From contig JBOGED010000062.1 in the NCBI GenBank assembly GCA_050743625.1, positions 1 through 10,544 of the forward strand: a stretch of 10,544 nt of DNA, written 5' to 3'. Below the pieces are notes generated by a model. The model had not been told where the DNA came from, did not search any database, and saw nothing but the letters and a program-made list of their open reading frames with translations. Position 1 is the stretch's first letter; every line of letters begins with the position of its first letter. This DNA comes from JBOGED01 sp050743625. Lineage in GTDB: Bacteria > Actinomycetota > Nitriliruptoria > Euzebyales > Egibacteraceae. Of this stretch, positions 1 through 6,725 are shown in pieces. The position numbers and the translations under genes were made by a program.

Positions 1-5
1 CACCA

Positions 6-1088
6 CTACCGACCCTTGTCGGCGTAGTATGAGCGCATCGAGCGGTGGATCTGCTTCCACCGGTCGGTCTCGGCCTTCTGCAACCGGGCGTCCTGCTTGC
101 GTGCCTGGTAGGCCAGCTCGCGCTCTAGCTTTTGGTAGCTATAGACCCGCTCCGCGTCCAGGACGCCGTCAGCGATGGCGGCGTTCACCGCACAGCCCGG
201 CTCGGATTCGTGGCGGCAGTCGGCGAACCGGCAAGACGCCGCCAGCTCCTCGACGTCGTTGAACGTGGAGGCCATCCCGTCGTCGGCGTCCCAAAGCGCG
301 AGCTCACGCAAGCCCGGCGTGTCGATCAGTAGGGCGCCGCCGGGGAGCAGTATCAGCTCCCGGTGAGTGGTCGTGTGCCGGCCCCGGCCATCGTCGCGGA
401 CCGCCTGGGTGGCGAGCGCGTCCGCGCCGATCAAGCGGTTGGCCAGCGTCGACTTGCCGGCGCCGGACATGCCGAGCAGCACGGCGGTCTGGCCGGGGAT
501 CAGATAGGGGCCTAGCAGCTCGACGCCTTCGCCGGTCAGCCCGCTGAGCGCGAGCACCGGGACGCCGAGCGTGGCCATCTCGACCTCGGCGACGACGGAG
601 TCGACGTCGCCGCAGCGGTCCGCCTTTGTGAGCACGACCACGGGGTTCGCACCGCTGCTCCACGCCAGCGCGAGGTAGCGGTCGAGACGGCGGAGGTTGA
701 GGTCCTGGTCTAACGCGACCACGATCAGCGCGACGTCGACGTTCGCGGCGAGGACTTGAGCGTCGGCCGCGCGGTCCTTCGGGGCCTGGCGGATGATCGC
801 GCTGCGCCGCCGGAGCACCGCCTCGACCGTGCGATCGCCGTCGATGCGATCGCTTCCGAGTGCGACCCAGTCCCCGACGGTCGGGAGCTCGGTCGGATCA
901 AGACGCCGGAATCTGGCGGGTAGGCGAGCCCGGTCGGGACCGTCACCGGTCTCGACGACGAGGCTCCCGCCACGATCGCTACGGATGACGCGCGCGGGGA
1001 TGTGCGTTTCATGGTACGGCGCGAACGTATTCGCGAGATGGTCGTCCCAACCCAGCGCTTCTAGGGACGACGACGTGACGTGTTGCAA
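6..1088 (-). CDS. rsgA: Ribosome small subunit-dependent GTPase A (RsgA)
   Basis: Circularly permuted GTPase that, in known RsgA proteins, binds the 30S subunit late in assembly and hydrolyses GTP to leave the mature particle. The permuted motif order is visible: G4 TKAD at residues 154-157 precedes the P-loop GMSGAGKST at 206-214, and G3 DTPG is at 256-259. An N-terminal OB-like segment (about residues 28-95, with the conserved VGDWV stretch) comes before the GTPase. The C-terminal zinc site is intact: C286, C291, H293 and C299 in the C-x4-C-x-H-x5-C spacing. The frame is open further upstream to 1229, but that extension is low-complexity and unlike the family. The TTG at 1088 has a GAGGAGA ribosome-binding site six bases away and gives 360 residues, a normal length for the actinobacterial form. 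It is divergent from the TPM-like gene. Function is secure; the start is likely. Confidence 0.94.
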   Translation of the reverse strand: MQHVTSSSLEALGWDDHLANTFAPYHETHIPARVIRSDRGGSLVVETGDGPDRARLPARFRRLDPTELPTVGDWVALGSDRIDGDRTVEAVLRRRSAIIRQAPKDRAADAQVLAANVDVALIVVALDQDLNLRRLDRYLALAWSSGANPVVVLTKADRCGDVDSVVAEVEMATLGVPVLALSGLTGEGVELLGPYLIPGQTAVLLGMSGAGKSTLANRLIGADALATQAVRDDGRGRHTTTHRELILLPGGALLIDTPGLRELALWDADDGMASTFNDVEELAASCRFADCRHESEPGCAVNAAIADGVLDAERVYSYQKLERELAYQARKQDARLQKAETDRWKQIHRSMRSYYADKGR

Positions 1089-1094
1089 TTGAGG

Positions 1095-1101
1095 TCTCCT
1101 C
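1095..1101 (-). promoter_or_regulatory. Ribosome-binding site that fixes the rsgA TTG start
   Basis: On the minus strand GAGGAGA is followed by six bases and then TTG. No ATG or GTG in the rsgA frame nearby has a comparable site, so this motif is the main argument for the TTG start. Confidence 0.6.
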
Positions 1102-1164
1102 GAGTCGTTACGACGATCTGGTGCGCGCCGGCTCGAGGCAGCGGCTGTGACTGAAACGCGAGGA

Positions 1165-1245
1165 TCAGCAGACGGCCGAGGCGAGGAGCCGGGTGACGTT
1201 GACAAGCCCACCCACAGGCACGGCAACACGAGCGCTTACCGACAT
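1165..1245 (-). CDS. Possible 26-residue leader ORF upstream of rsgA
   Basis: An ATG at 1245 follows a very purine-rich ribosome-binding site (GAGGAGGAGGTGAGG) with about eight to ten bases of spacing, the strongest such signal in this part of the window. The frame ends at TGA after 26 codons, in MSVSARVAVPVGG followed by a mixed hydrophobic tail ending in Cys. It lies 76 bases upstream of the rsgA TTG on the same strand and just downstream of the inverted-repeat block, so it could be a translated leader. The peptide matches nothing I recognise. A chance ATG behind a purine run is the alternative. Confidence 0.25.
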   Translation of the reverse strand: MSVSARVAVPVGGLVNVTRLLASAVC

Positions 1246-1559
1246 CGGTCCTCACCTCCTCCTCGTAGAAGTGACCCGAAGGGTACGCCCGCCGCCGCCA
1301 AGGAACAAGGGTTCACTCCACCCCAGGGAACCGGCGGGCGCACCCCGGCGTCCAAGTCTTTCGAGCACCCGTAGTGCTCCCAACCGGAAGGACGGTCCGC
1401 ACCGAGGCTGCGACTGCGCTCGCGTCGCAAGGCGCGGTGAGCGCGCATAGCCGCCAGGCTATGTAAGCGAGGCGCAACATAGCGAGGCGAGATGCAGGCG
1501 CAGCCGAATGCGACCGAACTTCCGGGCGGGAACACATAGGCTGGACGACGAGGATTGTG

Positions 1560-2834
1560 ATGACAGGGCCGCTGAACCAGAGGCGCCGCGCGGTTGCGCT
1601 GCTGTGCCTCCTACTGGCGATCTTTCTCGTGCCCACCGCCGCGCGGGCGCAGTCGTCCATCGACACCGTGGTCGAGTCCCTCGGCAGTGATCCCCTCTAC
1701 ATCGACCAATCCGCGGAGAGCGCGCTCCCGCCCGCGGGGGCACAGCGGCTGCGGGCCGCGATCGCCGAGGCCGGTACCCCCGTCGCGGTCGCGATTGTCC
1801 CGGCTCGCGAGGGTGCCCCACGGGCGCTGATCCAAGAGATCGGTCCCCGGCTCGACCGGCCGGTGACCTTGGCGGTCATCTCCGGCCGGAGCTTTGGCGC
1901 GGGCAGCTCGGTGATCGACGGCGCCGGGTCGCTGGCCGACGCCGCACTGGCTGAGCACGCGGGCGACGGGGCGGAGGCGATCCTGCTCGACTTCGTGCGA
2001 CGTGTCGACAACGCCGCGGCGGCCACCCAGGCCCAGGCTCGGGACGTGGCGCGAGAGCCGGCGCCGAGCGGCGGCGGTAGCCTGTTCTTGCCCATCGTCC
2101 TCGTCATTGGCGCGGGCGCGCTCGGATTCTTCGCGCTGCGGGGGAAGCGGCAGCGGGACGCCCAGCGGCAGCGCGAGTTCGCGGACGTGCGCGCTGCGGT
2201 CGAGGAGGACCTTGTCGCGCTCGGCGAGGACATCCGGGCGCTGGATCTCGACGTCTCAATGCCTGGGGTCGATCCACGCGCGGTCGAGGACTACTCGACG
2301 GCGCTTGATCGCTACCAGAAGGCCTCTGACACCTTCGACCGCGCTCACCAGGCGCCCGACCTCGCGCCGGTCACCTCCGCCCTTGAGGAGGGTCGTTACC
2401 TGATGACCTCCTCCCGCGCCCGGCTGGGCGGAGAGGAGCCACCCGAGCGGCGTCCGCCCTGCTTCTTCGATCCTCGTCACGGCCCTTCGGTCACCGATGT
2501 CGAGTGGGCGCCCGAAGGAGGGGCACCACGGATGGTGCCGGCCTGCGCGGCGGACGCGCAGCAGATCCGGGACGGCTTGGAGCCCCGCTCGCGGCAGGTC
2601 ATGGTCGATGGCACGCCCATGCCGTACTGGGGCGCCCCCTCGTGGTTCAGCCCGTGGGCCGGTGGGTACTTCGGCTTCGGTGGAACGGGGCTGTTCACCG
2701 GTCTGTTGCTCGGGCAGGCGCTCGGCGACTGGGGCGGCGGCTTCGGAGGCGACTTCGGCGGTGGCGACTTCGGCGGCGGCGACTTCGGCGGCGGCGACTG
2801 GGGAGGCGGTGACTTCGGCGGCGGAGATTTCTAG
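1560..2834 (+). CDS. Secreted or membrane-anchored TPM-like protein with Gly-Asp-Phe repeat tail
   Basis: Envelope protein of unknown function, 424 residues. Residues 1-30 form a signal peptide: three arginines (R8-R10), a Leu-rich core and an ARA-Q cleavage-type site at A30. Residues about 32-150 resemble a divergent TPM-type extracytoplasmic domain, with an 'SDPLYID...A' opening and alternating strands and helices. A transmembrane helix spans about 175-193, followed at once by the basic RGKRQRD, so the remainder should be cytoplasmic. Residues 205-285 are charged and helical, coiled-coil-like. Next comes a segment with two cysteines, C301 (in PCFFDPRHGPS) and C329 (in VPAC), that I recall from similar actinobacterial proteins. 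A short glycine-rich hydrophobic stretch leads into a repeat tail at 390-424. ATG 1560 is preferred over the adjacent GTG 1557 because GAGGA at 1550-1554 is better spaced. The KTSC-flavoprotein frame follows directly. Confidence 0.85.
   Translation: MTGPLNQRRRAVALLCLLLAIFLVPTAARAQSSIDTVVESLGSDPLYIDQSAESALPPAGAQRLRAAIAEAGTPVAVAIVPAREGAPRALIQEIGPRLDRPVTLAVISGRSFGAGSSVIDGAGSLADAALAEHAGDGAEAILLDFVRRVDNAAAATQAQARDVAREPAPSGGGSLFLPIVLVIGAGALGFFALRGKRQRDAQRQREFADVRAAVEEDLVALGEDIRALDLDVSMPGVDPRAVEDYSTALDRYQKASDTFDRAHQAPDLAPVTSALEEGRYLMTSSRARLGGEEPPERRPPCFFDPRHGPSVTDVEWAPEGGAPRMVPACAADAQQIRDGLEPRSRQVMVDGTPMPYWGAPSWFSPWAGGYFGFGGTGLFTGLLLGQALGDWGGGFGGDFGGGDFGGGDFGGGDWGGGDFGGGDF
2727..2831 (+). repeat. 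15-base tandem repeat encoding Asp-Phe/Trp-Gly-Gly-Gly units
   Basis: Units of gac-ttc-ggc-ggc-ggc repeat in frame at the 3' end of the TPM-like gene: one D-W-G-G-G unit, a partial F-G-G, then five full D-(F/W)-G-G-G units and a terminal D-F. Copies differ mainly at third positions and by one Phe-to-Trp swap, which fits repeat expansion under protein-level constraint. Glycine-rich C-termini are common in TPM-domain proteins, but the regular Asp plus aromatic spacing is more ordered than usual. Confidence 0.85.
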
Positions 2835-4440
2835 CCAGTCCAGGCGCCTTGCGGTCACCTCCGCGGTGCTGCGGTCCGTTGGCTACGAGCCGGCCCGGCG
2901 TATCCTCGAGGTCGAGTTCACCAGCGGCCACGTCTACGAGTACGGCGACGTGCCGCCCGAGGTATACGAGGAGCTCATGGCGGCGGAGTCGCACGGTCGG
3001 TACTTCAACGCAAAGATCAGGGACGGATACCGTTACCGCCGGCTCCCCGCGGCCGTGCCGTACGGGCCGACTCAGCGCGCGATCGAGGACCTGCGCGACC
3101 ACCTAGGCGACCGCCTCACCGAGTCACGCGCCATCCGCGAGCAGCACGGGGTCGACGAGGGCTGGCGGCCGGGCGTGGCGCCCGAGGCGGTCGCGTTCCC
3201 GACGTCGACCGTCCAGGTCGCGGAGGTCGTCAGGGCCTGCGCCCGGCACCGGGTACCTGTGATCCCGTTTGGGGCTGGCACGTCGCTCGAGGGACAGGTG
3301 GCGGCGCTCCATGGCGGCATCTGTATCGATCTCACCGGGATGGACCGGATCCTAGAGGTCAATCCCGGCGACCTCTCCTGCACCGTGCAAGCGGGGGTGC
3401 GGCGCCTCCAGCTGAACGATCGGCTCCGCCACGACGGGCTGTTCTTCTCGGTCGACCCTGGCGCCGACGCGACTATCGGGGGGATGACCGCGACGCGGGC
3501 GTCGGGCACGAACGCCGTCCGATACGGGACGATGCGCGAGAACGTGCTGGCGGTCACCGCGGTGCTGCCCAACGGCGAGGTGGCGCGGACGGCGCCGGCC
3601 GTCCGCAAGTCGTCCGCGGGCTACGACCTGACGCGGCTGCTGGTCGGCTCCGAGGGGACGCTCGCGGTCGTCACGGAGGTCACCCTCCGCCTCTACGGCA
3701 TTCCCAAGGCGATCGCCGGCGCGGTGTGCTCGTTCGCGTCGCTGGAGGGAGCCGTCCAGGCGGTGATCTCCACGATCCAGCTCGGCATCCCCGTCGCCAG
3801 GATCGAGCTGCTGGACGAGGTGCAGATCCGGGCGTCCAACCAGCACGCGGGGCTCGACCTGGCGGAGGCTCCCACCCTCTTCTTGGAGTTCCACGGCACC
3901 GAGCGGGGGGTGGCCGAGCAGGCGGAGTACGTCCGCGAGATCGCCGGCGAGCACGGCCGGACAAGCTGGTCCCACAGCACCGATCCGACCGAGCGCAACC
4001 GGTTGTGGACTGCCCGCCATCAGGCGTACTACGCCGTGCTCGCGCTGCGGCCGGGCTGCAGAGGTGTGGTCACCGACGTCTGCGTGCCCATCTCGCGCCT
4101 GGCTGACTGCATCCTGCAGACCCGGCGCGACATCGACGAGGCGGGCGTGCTCGCGCCGATCGTCGGCCATGTGGGGGACGGCAACTTCCACGTGGTCTTC
4201 TTGCACGACCCCGACGATCCGAGCGAGCTCGCCGAGGCACAGCTCCTGAACGAGCAGCTCGTCGCGCGGGCGCTCGCTATGGGCGGCACCTGTACGGGCG
4301 AGCACGGGATCGGGTACAGCAAGCTCGGCTTCATGGAGGCCGAGCACGGCCCCGCGACCGTCGACCTGATGAGAGCGATCAAGCAGGCGATCGACCCGCT
4401 CGGCATCATGAACCCGGGCAAGGTCCTCCCGGGGTGGTAA
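2809..4440 (+). CDS. KTSC domain fused to FAD-linked oxidase (D-lactate/glycolate dehydrogenase type)
   Basis: Flavoprotein expected to oxidise a 2-hydroxy acid such as D-lactate or glycolate and pass electrons to a respiratory acceptor. With the GTG at 2809 it has 543 residues. Residues about 15-79 form a KTSC domain (VTSAVLRSVGYEP, a V-F-GHVYEYGDVP core, GRYFNAKIRDGYRYR). The FAD-binding domain is about 123-264, with PFGAGTSLEG at 153-162 and the GADATIGG-T-ASGT stretch. The FAD-oxidase C-terminal domain follows, with HVGDGNFH at 454-461, GEHGIG at 497-502 and NPGK at 535-538, all typical of the GlcD/LDHD family, usually about 455-480 residues. No stop separates the two domains. GTG 2866 (524 residues) is the alternative start but removes the first KTSC residues; neither start has a well-spaced ribosome-binding site. 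The 2809 start overlaps the TPM-like gene by 26 bases, suggesting translational coupling. No iron-sulfur partner is adjacent. Confidence 0.88.
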   Translation: MTSAAEISSQSRRLAVTSAVLRSVGYEPARRILEVEFTSGHVYEYGDVPPEVYEELMAAESHGRYFNAKIRDGYRYRRLPAAVPYGPTQRAIEDLRDHLGDRLTESRAIREQHGVDEGWRPGVAPEAVAFPTSTVQVAEVVRACARHRVPVIPFGAGTSLEGQVAALHGGICIDLTGMDRILEVNPGDLSCTVQAGVRRLQLNDRLRHDGLFFSVDPGADATIGGMTATRASGTNAVRYGTMRENVLAVTAVLPNGEVARTAPAVRKSSAGYDLTRLLVGSEGTLAVVTEVTLRLYGIPKAIAGAVCSFASLEGAVQAVISTIQLGIPVARIELLDEVQIRASNQHAGLDLAEAPTLFLEFHGTERGVAEQAEYVREIAGEHGRTSWSHSTDPTERNRLWTARHQAYYAVLALRPGCRGVVTDVCVPISRLADCILQTRRDIDEAGVLAPIVGHVGDGNFHVVFLHDPDDPSELAEAQLLNEQLVARALAMGGTCTGEHGIGYSKLGFMEAEHGPATVDLMRAIKQAIDPLGIMNPGKVLPGW

Positions 4441-4933
4441 CTGTGTGCTGGGCGGCGGCTGGGACCGGCTTGGGGTCCTGGAACACCGGCTCGCGCTCCA
4501 GGTCGTGCATCCAGACCGAGAGCTCGATGGAGATGCCGTTGGGGTCCTCGAAGTAGACCGAGCGGACGATGCCGTGGTCGACGACGTCGCTGGGGTTCCA
4601 GTTCGCGTCCCGCAACCGTCGCTGCGCCGCGAGGAGATCCTCCTCGGACGCGACCGCGATCGCGACGTGGTCGAACTGGCGACCCGACGCGGGGACACCC
4701 GAGTCCTTCCGGGGAGGGAGCTCCACCTCTGGCCACTCGAAGAACGCGACCGCGCTGCCCGGTCCCAGACTGAAGAAGTAATGGCGATACGGGAGACCGT
4801 CCGGCTGGTTGCCGAGCGTGCCGATGAGCCTCATCCCGAGCACGTCGCAGTAGAACTGGACGGTCTTCTCCATGTCATTGGTGACGAGCGCGACGTGGCT
4901 CACACCCTGGAAGTTCAACGTTGGCGCAGGCAT
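4406..4933 (-). CDS. VOC family (glyoxalase/dioxygenase fold) metalloprotein
   Basis: A 175-residue protein with two VOC modules. Module one starts VSHVALVTNDMEKTVQFYCDVLGM (residues 11-34), and module two starts FDHVAIAV (87-94) and ends FEDPNGISIELSV (128-140). The four metal-ligand positions are filled by H13, E66, H89 and E137; the 48-residue gap between the last two equals that of E. coli glyoxalase I. The fold serves glyoxalases, extradiol dioxygenases and resistance proteins, and I cannot assign a substrate. The start is the ATG at 4933 with GGAGGA three bases upstream; longer in-frame ATGs read through non-coding sequence. The 3' end overlaps the flavoprotein gene by 35 bases tail to tail, so the last dozen residues are encoded opposite its NPGK-type C-terminus. 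It is divergent from the phosphofructokinase gene. Confidence 0.88.
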   Translation of the reverse strand: MPAPTLNFQGVSHVALVTNDMEKTVQFYCDVLGMRLIGTLGNQPDGLPYRHYFFSLGPGSAVAFFEWPEVELPPRKDSGVPASGRQFDHVAIAVASEEDLLAAQRRLRDANWNPSDVVDHGIVRSVYFEDPNGISIELSVWMHDLEREPVFQDPKPVPAAAQHTVTTPGGPCPGS

Positions 4934-5069
4934 GGGTCCTCCCTGGAGGCGGATACACCATCCCGACGCTACCGCCTTTCGATAGCGAACGAACGGCTTT
5001 GCGCTGCGCCCGCACAAATCCTGGGCAATCGGACAGGTCGCTCTAGTGGTGCGGTTGGCGGCCAGCGTC

Positions 5070-5086
5070 GGAGCACACCGTGCTCC
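5070..5086. promoter_or_regulatory. Palindrome in the divergent promoter region of the VOC and phosphofructokinase genes
   Basis: GGAGCAC and GTGCTCC form a perfect 7-bp inverted repeat around ACC. It sits about 140 bases from each start in the 297-base space between the divergent genes, a reasonable place for an operator, though it could also fold as a hairpin. The rest of the spacer shows no recognisable promoter pair. TAAGGT at 5218-5223 sits seven bases before the phosphofructokinase ATG, the position of a -10 element in a leaderless transcript, but without a good -35. Confidence 0.35.
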
Positions 5087-5230
5087 CAGTGATCGGCCAG
5101 CGGGCTGAGCTTCGCTGTGGGAAGCATTCTGACCAGGCGGTTTCACCCAGCGCGCCCGGCGACGACGAGGACACCATGTTGGCGCACGCGCGTCACTGGA
5201 GCGACTCACACGCGAGTTAAGGTATAGCGC

Positions 5231-6553
5231 ATGAGCGAGCAGCAGCCGAGAATCGGCATCTTGTGTGGGGGCGGACCGGCCCCTGGAATCAACTCCGTGA
5301 TCGCGGCGGTCACGATCGAGGCAATCAACTCCGGTTGGGAGCCACTGGGTATACGCGACGGCTTCCTCCACCTGATCAATGGCTCGGCCGACGAGGTGCG
5401 CCCCCTATCGATCACAGACGTCTCCCGCATCCATGCGCAGGGAGGCAGCATCCTTTTCACCTCTCGCGCCAATCCTACGGTGCGTGACGAGGGCGCCGGC
5501 GACCCCGAGTGGCGTATGCATAACTGCGTCAAGACGCTCGACGGTCTCGGAATCGAGATGCTCGTCACGATCGGTGGCGACGACACCGCGTTCTCGGCAC
5601 AGAAGATCGCCGAGGCGGCCGGTGGCCGGATCCACGTTGCTCACGTACCCAAGACCATCGACGACGACCTGCCACTGCCTGGTGGCGTCCCGACGTTCGG
5701 GTTCGAGACCGCTCGCGCCGTCGGCGTGCAGCTCGTGAACAACCTGATGACCGACGCGATGACCACCCGCCGGTGGTTCTTCGTCCTCGCGATGGGGCGA
5801 TCGGCTGGCCACCTGGCGGTGGGGATCGGCAAGGCCGCCGGTGCAACGCTGACCGTGATCGCCGAGGAGTTCGGAAAGGATCGACCGATCCGCCTCGACC
5901 ATCTCGTCGACCTGGTCGAGGCGGCCATGCTCAAGCGCATGGCCCACGGCCGGCCCTTCGGTGTCGCGGTGTTCTCGGAAGGACTCGCCCTCCGCTTGTC
6001 GGAGCAGGACCTGCAAAAGATCCTGCCCGACGTCGAGGTAGACGAGCACGGCCATATCCGGCTAGGAGAGCTGGACCTGGACAGGGTGCTTGCCGACATG
6101 GTCAAACAGCGGTTCAAGGCACGGAACGAAAAGGTCACGGTCGTCGGGAAGAACATCGGCTACGAGCTGCGCTGCGCTCCGCCTATCCCCTTCGACATCG
6201 AGTACACCCGCGACCTGGGATACGGGGCGGTCGACTACCTGCGCGGGTTGCGCGATAGGCGGAGCGACGAGTTCGGCGCCATGATCACACGCCAGGACGA
6301 CCACCTCGTCCCCCTCCCCTTCGGGTCCTTCAGCGATCCCAGGACCGGCCGCACGCAGATCCGCGAGGTCAACATCGACAGTGGCTCCTACCGCGTCGCC
6401 ACCGAGTACATGATCCGCCTCGAGCGCGACGACCTCGAAGACCCCACCCGCCTCGACCCGATCGCCCACGCTGCCGGACTCACTCCTGGAGAGTTCACCG
6501 CCCGCTACGGCTACCTCGTCGGCGCGGGCCAGGAGCCAAGCACCGGCGAGTAA
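5231..6553 (+). CDS. pfp: Phosphofructokinase, probably pyrophosphate-dependent
   Basis: Converts fructose 6-phosphate to fructose 1,6-bisphosphate in the cytoplasm, the committed step of glycolysis. 440 residues, PfkA superfamily. The N-terminal phosphate-binding loop GGGPAPGIN is at 13-21. GGDDT at 115-119 and PKTIDDD at 140-146 carry Asp118 and Lys141, where ATP-dependent enzymes have glycines; this pair is the established signature of PPi-dependent enzymes, which can run reversibly. The catalytic Asp is D144. Sugar-phosphate contacts include R181, the MGR at 188-190 and E250. The TIDND motif is TIDDD here. The C-terminal third, with YELRCAPPIPFDIEYTRDLGYGAV, resembles the longer actinobacterial PPi-type clade. 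ATG 5231 has only a weak AAGG ahead of it. The gene stands alone, divergent from the VOC gene. The family is certain; phosphoryl-donor choice is inferred from the two residues. Confidence 0.92.
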   Translation: MSEQQPRIGILCGGGPAPGINSVIAAVTIEAINSGWEPLGIRDGFLHLINGSADEVRPLSITDVSRIHAQGGSILFTSRANPTVRDEGAGDPEWRMHNCVKTLDGLGIEMLVTIGGDDTAFSAQKIAEAAGGRIHVAHVPKTIDDDLPLPGGVPTFGFETARAVGVQLVNNLMTDAMTTRRWFFVLAMGRSAGHLAVGIGKAAGATLTVIAEEFGKDRPIRLDHLVDLVEAAMLKRMAHGRPFGVAVFSEGLALRLSEQDLQKILPDVEVDEHGHIRLGELDLDRVLADMVKQRFKARNEKVTVVGKNIGYELRCAPPIPFDIEYTRDLGYGAVDYLRGLRDRRSDEFGAMITRQDDHLVPLPFGSFSDPRTGRTQIREVNIDSGSYRVATEYMIRLERDDLEDPTRLDPIAHAAGLTPGEFTARYGYLVGAGQEPSTGE

Positions 6554-6601
6554 GGAAGGTTGCCGGTGCGCGTCGCACTCCGTGTACGCGCGGGTCCGGG
6601 G

Positions 6602-6620
6602 CGGGGATGAAATCACCCCG
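6602..6620 (+). terminator. Weak hairpin after the phosphofructokinase gene
   Basis: CGGGG and CCCCG arms, with an inner TGA/TCA pairing and one bulged A, lie 49 bases past the stop codon. There is no T-run, so it is at best a marginal or Rho-assisted stop. Confidence 0.25.
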
Positions 6621-6725
6621 TCAGTGCGCTGAGCCAGAGCGCAAGCGTCGCGAGCGTCGGGCCAATGGAAATCTCCCACCGTGGGATGAACGCGAAGAGG
6701 AGCAGAAGCCTGGGCAAGTCTCTCG

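Larger units (their letters stand above)
1089..1559. other. Intergenic region between divergent genes, rich in inverted repeats
   Basis: This region separates rsgA (minus) from the TPM-like gene (plus) and must hold both promoters; I cannot place either convincingly. The stretch 1271-1483 is a dense chain of inverted repeats: ACCC/GGGT at 1274-1284, a 9-bp arm pair CGCCCGCCG/CGGCGGGCG at 1286-1294 and 1332-1340, GAGCAC/GTGCTC at 1363-1379, GCGAC/GTCGC at 1410-1428, and CATAGCC/GGCTATG at 1446-1463. The last right arm can instead pair with ACATAGC at 1477-1483, so two hairpins are mutually exclusive. AGCGAGGCG is directly repeated at 1466 and 1481. No riboswitch or small-RNA family that I know matches on either strand. 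It could be a structured leader of rsgA, which lies downstream on the minus strand, or simply GC-rich spacer. Confidence 0.4.

Noticed and set aside
1199..1204. Perfect TTGACA on the plus strand
   Set aside because: No -10-like hexamer lies 16-18 bases downstream, and the nearest plus-strand gene is 350 bases away.
1271..1400. Known riboswitch classes (c-di-AMP, cobalamin, SAM, TPP, M-box, Moco) or SRP/6S RNA
   Set aside because: I compared the remembered conserved cores on both strands and none fits, so it is recorded only as a structured region of unknown identity.
2256..2858. 200-residue minus-strand frame opposite the TPM-like gene
   Set aside because: Its repetitive Ala/Glu/Val run is the complement of the Gly-Asp-Phe DNA repeat, not independent coding.
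3352..4698. 448-residue minus-strand open frame opposite the flavoprotein gene
   Set aside because: It is Arg/Pro/His-rich with no recognisable domain and lies opposite a gene whose every family motif is present; GC-rich genes commonly leave such antisense frames open.
4445..5092. 215-residue plus-strand frame opposite the VOC gene
   Set aside because: No domain, acidic and Arg-rich composition, and the opposite strand encodes a clear VOC protein.
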